From Peribacillus muralis (GTDB taxonomy: Bacteria > Bacillota > Bacilli > Bacillales > DSM-1321): a stretch of DNA of 64,000 nt. The notes under the pieces are model-generated. The model saw nothing but the letters and a program-made list of their open reading frames with translations. It had not been told where the DNA came from and did no database searches. The translations under genes were made by a program, and so were the position numbers. Below are positions 53,129 to 61,581 of the stretch, piece after piece (within the stretch, counting starts at the first letter, position 1; each line of letters opens with the position of its first letter). The stretch covers positions 796,001 through 860,000 of the forward strand of contig NZ_CP017080.1 of assembly GCF_001645685.2 (NCBI RefSeq), given 5' to 3'.

Positions 53129-53791
53129 TTGACTTTAGGAATTACAGCTCAGGTTACGAATGCCATACGTGAATCCATTGTGAATGGAGAATATGAGCCA
53201 GGGCAAAAATTATCGGAAACCGTTTTATCAGAACATTACAAAGTTAGCAGGACTCCCATTAGGGAAGCATTCAAGCAGTTGGAAAGAGAAGGTTTAGTGG
53301 AGATCATCCCAAGAGTCGGCACATGTGTGACGAAACCGACCGAAGAGGAACTAAACGAATTATTTACTTTAAAGGAAGTCATGGAAGGGCTCGCAGCGGG
53401 CTTGCTGGCGGAAAGAGGAAATGTCGAAGCCGTTCAAGCACTGAAACAAGCGGTGTCCGACATGGAGAATGCTATACGAACGTCGGATAAAAAGCTTTAT
53501 GTAGAGGCCAATGAAGTATTCCATTCCATCATTCAAGAGGGCGCCAATAACTCTAAATTGAGTTACATGCTAAACTTGCTGCTCAATCAAATCCCTTATC
53601 GGCAATACGTCTTTCTGACCATCGAAGATCCGAATAGACGTGAAAGATCATTGAAAGAGCATCAGGCAGTCTTGGCTGCTATAGAAAAAGGTGACCGGGA
53701 GGAAGCTGAGAAAGCGATGCGGGAGCACGTCAAAGCAAGTGGAATGCAACTTAAAATCGACATAGCAAAAAAACTTGGTCAGAAAAATTGA
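53129..53791 (+). CDS. GntR (FadR-type) regulator of the catabolic cluster
   Basis: The start is unclear. AAAGGAGGGG at 53101-53110 is ideally placed for an ATT at 53117, while the TTG at 53129 (MTLGITAQVTNAIRESI) gives a normal family length but is 18 bases away; a TTG at 53072 would lie inside the operator. The product has about 220 residues. It has a winged helix with KLSETVLSEHYKVSRTPIRE (about residues 24-43) and a FadR/FCD helical ligand domain. Proteins of this type repress catabolic genes until the substrate binds. The 18-base motif at its own promoter and two others is its likely site. Confidence 0.85.
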   Translation: MTLGITAQVTNAIRESIVNGEYEPGQKLSETVLSEHYKVSRTPIREAFKQLEREGLVEIIPRVGTCVTKPTEEELNELFTLKEVMEGLAAGLLAERGNVEAVQALKQAVSDMENAIRTSDKKLYVEANEVFHSIIQEGANNSKLSYMLNLLLNQIPYRQYVFLTIEDPNRRERSLKEHQAVLAAIEKGDREEAEKAMREHVKASGMQLKIDIAKKLGQKN

Positions 53792-53809
53792 ATGGAGGGG
53801 GAATGAGTT

Positions 53810-54955
53810 ATGAAATTTGGGATTTTTGCAAACTTAGCCGGACAAGGCAGGCATGATGAATATTATAAAGTGTTGGATGAGGCCCGCGAGCAAGCGGTTT
53901 ATTGTGATGAAAATGGATATGATTCGATTTGGTATACAGAGCACCACTTTGGACATGAAGGCAATGAATTAATTTCCAACCCGATCCTAATGGGTGCTGA
54001 TATTGCTGCCCGGACAAAGAATATACGGATTGGACAGGCTGCGAATGTCGCTACATTCTGGCATCCATTACGTTTGGCCGAAGACATAGCGATGCTTGAC
54101 CAATTAAGTAAGGGTCGTGTGGAGGTTGGCCTCGCAAGGGGATTATACGGAAGGGAAGCAGCAAATTTAAACACATTGGCAGATCCGGCAAACCAGGAAC
54201 AAAACCGGGCATTGTTTGAAGAAACATTAGAGGTATTAAAGAAAGCTTGGTCAAACCGTTTCTTTTCACATCAAGGTGACATCTATCAATTTCCTCCAAA
54301 AGGACTAAAGTGGAGCCATCCAATGAGCCCGGCCACTTCGGAATTCATGGATATGGAACAAGGTGAAATCAATAAAATTTCCCTAATGCCTAGACCTTAC
54401 CAGGATTCTCTTCCTTTATGGCAAGTAATTGATTCGCCACGTTCGATCGAATTGGCTGCAGAAAACGATATTAAAGGAATGTTCTGGATGCCTACGGTTA
54501 AAGAATTGAAAGGACGCTTTGAACTGTATCGTGAAAGGGCTTCCAAAGCGAAAGGCTATGAGGTGCCGCTAGGTCATGGAATTGCATTAGTACGAGATGT
54601 ATATGTAGCTGAAACAATGGAACAGGCTCGTCAAGATGCGGCAGAAGCGGTATTGAACAATTATCGGTGGATTTGTCATTGGAGAGGGCTGGGCAATCTC
54701 ATGGATCCGGGCGAAACAGTAAAAGAAGGGCAAGAGTTGAATTACGAATTCCTGCATCCGCGGAATTTATTGTTTGGTACACCTGATTATGTAGCGGGGA
54801 AGATTCAAGAATTGAAGGCCGAACTGAATTTGGAAACACTATTACTTTGGGTCAATCACAACGGACTGCCACATGACAAAATGATGAAAAGCTTAAGATT
54901 GTTTACGGAAGAAGTTATGCCAAGATTCACAGAAACTAAACTGGGGGTAATGTAA
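53810..54955 (+). CDS. LLM-class flavin-dependent monooxygenase
   Basis: This 381-residue protein has the bacterial luciferase-like TIM barrel: KFGIFANLAGQGRHDEYYKV at the start, then SIWYTEHHFGHEGNELISNP (about residues 41-60), TKNIRIGQAANVATFWHPLR (about 68-87) and GRVEVGLARGLYGREA (about 102-117). Such enzymes use reduced FMN and oxygen to hydroxylate or open rings. RutA and the pyridine monooxygenase PyrA are examples of ring-opening members. The FMN reductase at 57893 is the probable electron source. GGAGGGGG precedes the ATG. It is the probable first enzyme of the pathway; the substrate is unknown. Confidence 0.87.
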   Translation: MKFGIFANLAGQGRHDEYYKVLDEAREQAVYCDENGYDSIWYTEHHFGHEGNELISNPILMGADIAARTKNIRIGQAANVATFWHPLRLAEDIAMLDQLSKGRVEVGLARGLYGREAANLNTLADPANQEQNRALFEETLEVLKKAWSNRFFSHQGDIYQFPPKGLKWSHPMSPATSEFMDMEQGEINKISLMPRPYQDSLPLWQVIDSPRSIELAAENDIKGMFWMPTVKELKGRFELYRERASKAKGYEVPLGHGIALVRDVYVAETMEQARQDAAEAVLNNYRWICHWRGLGNLMDPGETVKEGQELNYEFLHPRNLLFGTPDYVAGKIQELKAELNLETLLLWVNHNGLPHDKMMKSLRLFTEEVMPRFTETKLGVM

Positions 54956-55534
54956 ATGTTGAATATTCGCAAAGTGTATACAGCAGTTGAAGAAACACGT
55001 ATTGAAGGCGGTAAAAAGGTAGAAAATCCAATCAAGATGATAACAACGATGGCGGTGATTAAAAACCCGTGGGCTGGGAGAGGGTATGTTGAAAATTTAA
55101 AACCGGAGATTGATGAATATGCACCGCAAATAGGCGAACTATTAGTCGCTGAACTATTTAAGCATATCGGCTCTGCAGATGAGGTAGAAGCATTCGGCAA
55201 AGCTGCGGTAGTGGGGGTCGATGGGGAAGTTGAACATGCATCTGCATTTATCCATACGTTAAAATTCGGTAACAAATTCCGCGATGCCGTAAAAGGCACG
55301 AGCATCTTAAGCTTCACTAACAAACGCGGCGGCGCAGGATCTCCAGTTCTCATCCCGATGGTGCATAAGACAGATGAGTCTGAGCGTTCTCATTTCATCA
55401 CATTCGAAGCCTCCATTCCCGATGCACCGAGGGCCGATGAAATCGTTGTCGCCATTGGTGCCTCTACAGGAGGCCGACCGCACCCAAGAACAGGAAACAG
55501 GCATCAGGATATGGTTGAAATGGGGCTAGTTTAA
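54956..55534 (+). CDS. DUF1185 (amino acid synthesis family) protein
   Basis: This 192-residue protein starts directly after the monooxygenase stop. Its pattern, TTMAVIKNPWAGRGYVENLK, VGVDGEVEHASAFIHTLKFG and GAGSPVLIPMVHK, is that of DUF1185, named an amino acid synthesis protein without a proven reaction. Members are regularly coded beside LLM monooxygenases and hydrolases. The direct coupling suggests that it acts on the first product, for example as an isomerase or hydrolase; that is inference. No membrane segment or signal peptide is present. Confidence 0.8.
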   Translation: MLNIRKVYTAVEETRIEGGKKVENPIKMITTMAVIKNPWAGRGYVENLKPEIDEYAPQIGELLVAELFKHIGSADEVEAFGKAAVVGVDGEVEHASAFIHTLKFGNKFRDAVKGTSILSFTNKRGGAGSPVLIPMVHKTDESERSHFITFEASIPDAPRADEIVVAIGASTGGRPHPRTGNRHQDMVEMGLV

Positions 55535-56346
55535 TGCCGACTGCGTGGAATGGGCAAGATTCGATCCATTATGAAGAGGAGGGAATCGGTGAAGCTCTTA
55601 TCCTTATTCATGGAGTTGGTCTTGATCATACGATGTGGACAAGGCAAGTAGAGGATTTGTCCAAGCATTTCCGTGTCATCGTGTATGACATGGTAGGGCA
55701 CGGAGGGTCATCGCACCCTCCAGGTCCCTATACGCTTCCCCAGTTTGTTGAACAATTAGCTGAGTTAATTAATTCTTTGAAAATTGACCGATGTCATATT
55801 GTCGGCTTTTCCATGGGTGGTATGGTCGCTTCGGCGTTTGCATTAAAATATTCAGAAAAAATTAAAACGCTTACAATCATGAATGCAGTGGCCACGCGGA
55901 CGGAGGAGCAGCGAAAGGCCATTTTGAAAAGAGTTGAAGAAGTGAAAAGAACAGGGCCCATGGCAACGATCGAACCAGCCATTCAACGTTGGTTCAGTCC
56001 AAGTTTCCTGAATGGACAAAAACAATTGGTAGATCAAATCCGGAAAAGGCTCGAGACAAATGATCATGCTTCATATTCAGCTTCCTATACACTCTTTGCA
56101 ACGGCGGACGAAGAACTATGGCCCCGGATTCAACAAATCAAGGTGCCCACCCAAATCATAACCGGTGAGCTTGATATAGGATCTAATCCCGAAATGGCTG
56201 AACAATTGCATGAAAAAATCGTCAATTCAGAAATGATGATTGTACCAAATATGAAGCATATGCTCCCGATTGAGGGTTCCCATATCGTGAATGAAGCCAT
56301 TCGTTCCTTCATTGAAAAACAAACATTAATGAACGTAGAGGGGTGA
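55534..56346 (+). CDS. Alpha/beta hydrolase of the catabolic cluster
   Basis: The start overlaps the DUF1185 stop (TAATG). The 270-residue protein has the oxyanion stretch LILIHGVGLDHTMW (about residues 22-35), the nucleophile GFSMGG (Ser93), the acid region ITGELDIGSNPEM and His in PNMKHMLPIE. The pattern matches RutD and 3-oxoadipate enol-lactonase-like hydrolases, which cleave ring-opened acids, amides or lactones. Position after the monooxygenase fits hydrolysis of a ring-opening product. Confidence 0.86.
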   Translation: MPTAWNGQDSIHYEEEGIGEALILIHGVGLDHTMWTRQVEDLSKHFRVIVYDMVGHGGSSHPPGPYTLPQFVEQLAELINSLKIDRCHIVGFSMGGMVASAFALKYSEKIKTLTIMNAVATRTEEQRKAILKRVEEVKRTGPMATIEPAIQRWFSPSFLNGQKQLVDQIRKRLETNDHASYSASYTLFATADEELWPRIQQIKVPTQIITGELDIGSNPEMAEQLHEKIVNSEMMIVPNMKHMLPIEGSHIVNEAIRSFIEKQTLMNVEG

Positions 56347-56352
56347 CAGGAA

Positions 56353-57837
56353 GTGAACGAGCTGAAGAAGTATCAGATGTATATAAACGGGGAATGGTCG
56401 GATTCATCAAGTGGTGAATATTTTGATAGCTACAACCCTGCAACTGAAGAAGCATGGTGCCAAGTTGCCAAAGGAAACGCTGAAGATGTGGATCGGGCCG
56501 TTCAAGCTGCACATAATGCGTTCTTGGGTTCAGGATGGTCTAATATGACCTTCACTGAAAGAGGACGTCTCGTTAGGCGGCTTGGTGAACTAATTGCGGA
56601 ACACTCCGAAGAACTTGCCAAAGTGGAATCAATGGATAACGGGAAATTAATCCGGGAAATGCGCGGACAAGTAAGTTATTTGCCTGAATTTTTCTATTAC
56701 TATGCTGGACTAGCGGATAAGATTCATGGCCGAACCTTACCAATTGACAAAAAAGATATGTTCGCTTTCACATCTAAAGAGCCATTAGGGGTAATAGCGG
56801 CCATCACCCCTTGGAACTCCCCTCTATATTTAACAACATTGAAGCTTGCTCCGGCTCTTATAGCTGGAAATACAATTGTCATAAAACCCTCGGAAATGTC
56901 TTCGGCATCTCTATTGGAACTAGTGAAACTGGTTGAAGAGGCCGGGTTTCCTCGGGGCATCGTCAATGTCGTTACCGGTTTTGGGATGCCTGTTGGAGAT
57001 ACATTGACTTCCCACCCTCTTGTAAGGCGTGTTGCATTTACGGGTGGTACGGAGTCAGCTCGGCATATCGTTCGAAATTCAGCACAAAACTTTGCCCAAG
57101 TAACGCTTGAACTCGGCGGAAAATCGCCTAATATCGTGTTTGAGGATGCCAATCCGGATAATGCTGCGATGGGAATCATTGCTGGAATCTTTGGTGCTTC
57201 CGGACAAAGCTGTGTCGCTGGTTCACGGGCATTTTTACATGTTGATATTTATGATGAGGTGATGCAGAGGCTTGTTGACCGTGTATCAAAAATTAAGATT
57301 GGCGATCCTTTTCTTGATGATACGGAAATGGGGCCGCTGGCTACGAGCTCTCAATTGGAGCGTGTCGAGAAATTCGTGGCCATCGGGTTAGATGAAGGTG
57401 GAAAACTCGTGTTTGGCGGGAAAAGGCCAAAGCATTTGGATAAGGGCTGGTATTTTGAACCTACGATCTTCGAACACTCAGATAATCGTTCGCAGATCAC
57501 GAAAGAAGAAATATTTGGTCCCGTGTTAAGTGTCATCCCATTTAAAGATGAGCAAGAGGTCATTCAACTAGCAAATAGTACGGATTACGGACTAGCGGCA
57601 GGGATTTGGGTGAGTGATATTGGAAAAGCCCATCGAGTCGCGAAAGCTATCCGTGCTGGAATCGTATGGGTAAATACTTATCGAAGCATATCACCGATTG
57701 CTGCAATTGGAGGATCCGGCTTAAGCGGATACGGAAGAGAAGGCGGTTATGAGGCAATTCATGAGTATATGCAGGACAAGGTTGTTTGGGTCAATACATC
57801 ATCCGAACCCATCCCTGATCCGTTCATTATGAGGTAA
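56353..57837 (+). CDS. Aldehyde dehydrogenase (first of two)
   Basis: The GTG start is preceded by AGGAAG. The 494-residue enzyme has the NAD-binding GVIAAITPWNSPLYLTTLKL (about residues 146-165), the catalytic Glu253 in LELGGKSPN and Cys287 in GQSCVAGSR. It oxidises an aldehyde to an acid in the cytoplasm. The class is like gamma-aminobutyraldehyde/betaine-type ALDHs, but the true substrate is probably a ring-derived semialdehyde. The 3' end is 55 bases from the FMN reductase. Confidence 0.9.
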   Translation: MNELKKYQMYINGEWSDSSSGEYFDSYNPATEEAWCQVAKGNAEDVDRAVQAAHNAFLGSGWSNMTFTERGRLVRRLGELIAEHSEELAKVESMDNGKLIREMRGQVSYLPEFFYYYAGLADKIHGRTLPIDKKDMFAFTSKEPLGVIAAITPWNSPLYLTTLKLAPALIAGNTIVIKPSEMSSASLLELVKLVEEAGFPRGIVNVVTGFGMPVGDTLTSHPLVRRVAFTGGTESARHIVRNSAQNFAQVTLELGGKSPNIVFEDANPDNAAMGIIAGIFGASGQSCVAGSRAFLHVDIYDEVMQRLVDRVSKIKIGDPFLDDTEMGPLATSSQLERVEKFVAIGLDEGGKLVFGGKRPKHLDKGWYFEPTIFEHSDNRSQITKEEIFGPVLSVIPFKDEQEVIQLANSTDYGLAAGIWVSDIGKAHRVAKAIRAGIVWVNTYRSISPIAAIGGSGLSGYGREGGYEAIHEYMQDKVVWVNTSSEPIPDPFIMR

Positions 57838-57892
57838 GTGAAGCCATGGTGGAAGTGAATTTCAAATCAAATCAAATGAGGAGGGAAATGAC

Positions 57893-58453
57893 ATGAAATT
57901 ACTAGGTATTTCAGGGACGATTATAGGATCGAAAACAAAAGTCGTCGTGGAAAAGGTTTTAGAAGAGGTAAGGGCTAACCACCCTGATATAGAAGTTGAA
58001 CTGCTTGATTTGAAAAAGTATGATGTTCAATTTTGTGATGGCCGTAATCCATCAACATATGAAGGAGATACAAAAAAAGTAATCGATATCGTGACCTCGG
58101 CGGACTTTTACATTATTGGGACCCCCATATTTCAAGGATCGATAACAGGGGCTCTGAAAAACTTGTTTGATTTAGTGCCGCCAAATGACTTCCGCAATAA
58201 AGTGATGGGTCTTGTAGCTACTGGTGGAACGTATCAGCATTATTTAGTGATGGAAAATCAGCTAAAGCCCATCGCCAGCTATTTCCGCGCATTTGTTGCA
58301 CCTGGGTCTGTTTATGCTCATAACGATCATTTCAATCCGCAAAACGAGTTGATTGATGAGGAAGTATTGCAACGTATTTCCATGCTGAGTGAAGAAGTCG
58401 TTTTTATGCAAAAAGCATTGAAAAGCACTGAACAAGAGCCCCAATTAAATTAA
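57893..58453 (+). CDS. NAD(P)H-dependent FMN reductase
   Basis: This 186-residue protein has a flavodoxin-like fold: MKLLGISGTIIGSKTKVVVE at the start and the conserved GTPIFQGSITGALKNLFDLV at about residues 76-95. It resembles SsuE/MsuE-type reductases that supply reduced FMN to LLM monooxygenases. It is five genes into the same operon, so it is the natural partner of the enzyme at 53810. GAGGAGGG precedes the ATG. Confidence 0.88.
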   Translation: MKLLGISGTIIGSKTKVVVEKVLEEVRANHPDIEVELLDLKKYDVQFCDGRNPSTYEGDTKKVIDIVTSADFYIIGTPIFQGSITGALKNLFDLVPPNDFRNKVMGLVATGGTYQHYLVMENQLKPIASYFRAFVAPGSVYAHNDHFNPQNELIDEEVLQRISMLSEEVVFMQKALKSTEQEPQLN

Positions 58454-58515
58454 CGGGAAAGATTAGCTTTACAAAATGTAATATTTCAACATCAAGGTAG
58501 CAAGGAGGGAACAAA

Positions 58516-58821
58516 TTGCTATTGGGTGCAGAAGAGACCGTTCATTTAACTGATCTATCCTTTATATCCGTTTGTAATGAAAAATACGGAATCAATAGAG
58601 GGGTTTATAATACCATCGATGCTTGGTTTTACAAGCAAGGATTGAATAACATTCTGGAAAGACGGAATAGTATCCTGGAATTCCTCGAATTCATTAAGGG
58701 AACTGCTGATATGAAACATAGCCAATGTAAATTCGGTCATGGCGGATTAACGGTAAAATTAGAAGAATTTTATTTTCCAGGTATGACATCGACTGTTTCA
58801 AAGATTGCCTCTAATCGTTAG
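58516..58821 (+). CDS. Unrecognised 101-residue protein in the catabolic cluster
   Basis: AAGGAGGG at 58502-58509 fits a TTG at 58516. The protein begins MLLGAEETVHLTDLSFISVC and has a central helical region (NTIDAWFYKQGLNNILERRN). A later stretch, KHSQCKFGHGGLTVKL, contains Cys and His that could bind metal. I do not recognise the family, and it has no signal peptide or membrane helix. It sits between the FMN reductase and the second aldehyde dehydrogenase, so a role in the same pathway is likely but unproven. Confidence 0.7.
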   Translation: MLLGAEETVHLTDLSFISVCNEKYGINRGVYNTIDAWFYKQGLNNILERRNSILEFLEFIKGTADMKHSQCKFGHGGLTVKLEEFYFPGMTSTVSKIASNR

Positions 58822-58858
58822 ATGAACCGCATACAAAGAGTGAAGGGTAGCTGTTGAT

Positions 58859-60301
58859 ATGACAATTATAGATAACGTTATAACAAAAAAATTACTCATC
58901 AATGGAAAATGGGTGAAAGCAAAAGAGCATCGTCCACTTCGCTCTCCCTATTCAGGGGAAGTAATCGCTGAAATCCCTATGGCTACAGATGAAGAAACCG
59001 GCTTGGCGATTGAAGCGGCGCAAAAGGCAACGAAGGTGATGGCAAAAATGCCGGCACATCGACGTGCGAAAATCCTGGAAACATTGGCCAGGCTTATTGA
59101 AGAGCGTGCGGATGAAGCGGCACAAATCATATCCAAAGAATCTTCCAAGCCGATAACATCCGCCAAGGGAGAGGTGGCCCGGACAATTGAAACCTATAAG
59201 TTTGCTGCAGAAGAAGCGAAACGAATTCATGGAGAAACGCTCTCATTGGATGCCGCACAGGGCGGTGAGAACCGTCTGGGCTACACCGTCCGTGAACCGA
59301 TTGGCGTGGTTGGGGCTATAACGCCTTTCAATTTCCCTATGAATCTAGTCGCTCACAAAGTTGGTCCGGCGATTGCTGCAGGAAACACAATCGTCCTGAA
59401 GCCAGCAAGTCAAACGCCACTATCTTCATTGTTTCTAGCAGAATTATTGTTGGAAGCAGGGTTGCCTGAAGGAGCATTAAATGTGGTCACGGGTGGAGGA
59501 AGAGTGGTTGGAGATAAGCTGGTCACTGATTCCAGAGTGAATATGATCACGTTTACCGGAAGTCCCGGGGTTGGGATCGGCATTCGCAATAAAGCAGGAT
59601 TGAAGCGCGTGACTCTTGAGCTCGGGTCCAATGCAGCCGTCATTATCGATCGTGATGTAGACATTGATAAGATTATTTCCCGTTGTGTGACAGGGGCCTT
59701 TTCAAACCAAGGGCAGGTTTGCATTTCGTTGCAAAGGATTTATGCCCATGAAGAAGTCTATGATTGCTTTGTCGATAAATTCATAGAAGCAACGAAACAA
59801 TTGATCCTGGGTGATCCGCTTGATCCAGAGACTGACGTTTCCGCTTTGATTTCAGCACATGATGTGGAAAGGACCCTCAATTGGATCGAGGAGGCAAAAT
59901 CATGCGGAGCCAAGATTGCAACTGGTGGAATAGCGGAGGGCAATATTCTTCATCCGACCGTCATATTAAATGCCGATACTCACTTAAAGGTTTCCTGTCA
60001 GGAAGTGTTTGCACCAATCGTTCTGATAAACAAGATCGCATCTATTGATGAAGCGATTGATTTGGTCAATGATTCCAACTACGGCCTTCAAGCAGGAATT
60101 TATACCGACAATGTGCATACAGCACTGGATGCAGCAGAAAATTTACATGTTGGTGGTGTATTGATAAACGATATTCCGACCTTCCGTGTCGATAATATGC
60201 CCTACGGTGGTGTGAAGGAAAGTGGCACAGGGCGTGAGGGATTAAAGTATGCAGTCGAAGAAATGACTGAAATGAAGCTGGTTATCTGGAATCGAAATTA
60301 G
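58859..60301 (+). CDS. Aldehyde dehydrogenase (second of two)
   Basis: This 480-residue enzyme has catalytic Glu254 in VTLELGSNAA and Cys288 in NQGQVCISLQRIY. The N-terminal half includes PIGVVGAITPFNFPMNLVAH (about residues 147-166). The sequence is of the lactaldehyde/succinate-semialdehyde side of the family and is clearly distinct from the first ALDH. Two ALDHs of different types suggest two successive aldehyde oxidations. The spacing to the upstream gene is 37 bases. GGGTAGC is a weak ribosome site. Confidence 0.9.
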   Translation: MTIIDNVITKKLLINGKWVKAKEHRPLRSPYSGEVIAEIPMATDEETGLAIEAAQKATKVMAKMPAHRRAKILETLARLIEERADEAAQIISKESSKPITSAKGEVARTIETYKFAAEEAKRIHGETLSLDAAQGGENRLGYTVREPIGVVGAITPFNFPMNLVAHKVGPAIAAGNTIVLKPASQTPLSSLFLAELLLEAGLPEGALNVVTGGGRVVGDKLVTDSRVNMITFTGSPGVGIGIRNKAGLKRVTLELGSNAAVIIDRDVDIDKIISRCVTGAFSNQGQVCISLQRIYAHEEVYDCFVDKFIEATKQLILGDPLDPETDVSALISAHDVERTLNWIEEAKSCGAKIATGGIAEGNILHPTVILNADTHLKVSCQEVFAPIVLINKIASIDEAIDLVNDSNYGLQAGIYTDNVHTALDAAENLHVGGVLINDIPTFRVDNMPYGGVKESGTGREGLKYAVEEMTEMKLVIWNRN

Positions 60302-60314
60302 GGAGTGGGGAAGC

Positions 60315-60572
60315 ATGGTTTATTATGCAGCGCTTTTGCATATGATTGATGCGGAGAAAAATATGGAAGTGCGCCCTCGACATATCAAATATTTAGACGA
60401 ATTGGATGCTAAAGGGAAGATTTTTGCAAGAGGCCCGTTTGCGGATGGTACAGGTGGGTTAGTCGTATATATCGCAGATTCAATGGAAGAAGCCCTTACA
60501 TTGGCGGAAAAGGATCCACATGTCGTTGAGAAGTCTCGTCGGTTGGAGCTTAAGGAATGGTCGTTACTATAA
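60315..60572 (+). CDS. YciI-like protein
   Basis: This 85-residue protein has the YCII pattern: MVYYAALLHMIDAEKNMEVR, then RPRHIKYLDELDAKGKIFAR and GPFADGTGGLVVY. The family folds like ABM domains and carries a His (in RPRH) and an Asp often needed for activity; some members are dehalogenases or isomerases. It follows the second ALDH by 13 bases behind GGGAGTGGGG. Its role in the pathway is unknown. Confidence 0.82.
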   Translation: MVYYAALLHMIDAEKNMEVRPRHIKYLDELDAKGKIFARGPFADGTGGLVVYIADSMEEALTLAEKDPHVVEKSRRLELKEWSLL

Positions 60573-60605
60573 AAAGTCGAACAATAAATTTCTTTATACT
60601 TCATT

Positions 60606-60623
60606 CTTGCATGGTACATGGTA
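60606..60623 (+). promoter_or_regulatory. 18-base GntR operator, copy 3
   Basis: CTTGCATGGTACATGGTA, identical over 18 bases to the copies at 52740 and 53071. It lies 94 bases before the amidohydrolase-like gene, which suggests a separate regulated promoter there. Confidence 0.85.
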
Positions 60624-60716
60624 GATAAAATGATCGTGAATCATGCATGTAAGTATATATCAATGTTACTGAAACGATAGCAATTGAAAAGATAAGATAC
60701 TTAGGAGTGGGCTATA

Positions 60717-61385
60717 GTGGAAAAGAAAAAAACGGCACTACTATTGATCGATCTCCAAAAGGAAGGCGGTACATCAAGTGTTGTTGGGATGAATGACATT
60801 ATCGAAAATGCCAAACACCTTATTAGTGCTTGCCGTCATCAGGAGATACCCATCATTTACACTCGGCATATAAGCAGGGGTGATGGTATTGGACTCGCGA
60901 ATAAAGAACCGGTCAATGAAGAAGGAGAACCTATCTATTATCATTCTGCTAAGGAGGCTATAGAAATTAGAGACGAGATAAAGCCTCAAAAAAATGACAT
61001 CATCATTGATAAATACCGATACAGCGGCTTTCATGAATCCAGCCTCGATTTGATACTCAAAAGTCTGGACATTAAGCATTTGATAATTGGAGGGGTCCTT
61101 ACGGATTGCTGTGTGTTCGCTACTATATTAGATGCCTATCATCGTAATTACCAAGTTAATCTCGCTAAAGATATGTGTGGAACGACAACTTTAGGCGCAC
61201 ATATGTCAGCAATATTGATGATGGCCAACTGGATATATGATCTGAAAATTTATGATTCTGATCAAATAGGAAAAATGTTGAGTGATCAAAAGCATCATGT
61301 CTGGGAGGCACAATCTCCAGATCAACTACAATTTTCCCCCGATAATCTTATCGAGATTTACGCAAAATTAAATGATTTTGTGTAA
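60717..61385 (+). CDS. Isochorismatase-like amidohydrolase
   Basis: The GTG start has TAGGAGTGGG upstream. The 222-residue protein belongs to the cysteine-hydrolase superfamily: catalytic Asp12 in LLLIDLQKEGG, Lys99 in IIIDKYRYSGF and Cys132 in GGVLTDCCVFAT. Relatives include RutB (ureidoacrylate amidohydrolase), nicotinamidase and N-carbamoylsarcosine amidase. Here it probably releases ammonia or formate from an open-chain amide made by the monooxygenase. It has its own operator copy and is followed by the second NCS1 permease. Confidence 0.86.
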   Translation: MEKKKTALLLIDLQKEGGTSSVVGMNDIIENAKHLISACRHQEIPIIYTRHISRGDGIGLANKEPVNEEGEPIYYHSAKEAIEIRDEIKPQKNDIIIDKYRYSGFHESSLDLILKSLDIKHLIIGGVLTDCCVFATILDAYHRNYQVNLAKDMCGTTTLGAHMSAILMMANWIYDLKIYDSDQIGKMLSDQKHHVWEAQSPDQLQFSPDNLIEIYAKLNDFV

Positions 61386-61581
61386 AGTGCTAAATATGAT
61401 TATCTTCCCCAAAAAGGCTTCTGAAATAACGGATGGTTGAAAACCAAGCACCTTTTCATCTTTAATCGTGCTTGCCCATTTGGGGGCGGGAATCATTTCG
61501 GAGGATTAATCTAAAATAAATAAATCCGGCAACTGCTGCTTGAATGTGGATAGTTAATGTTCTAATCGAGGGGGAATCGAT

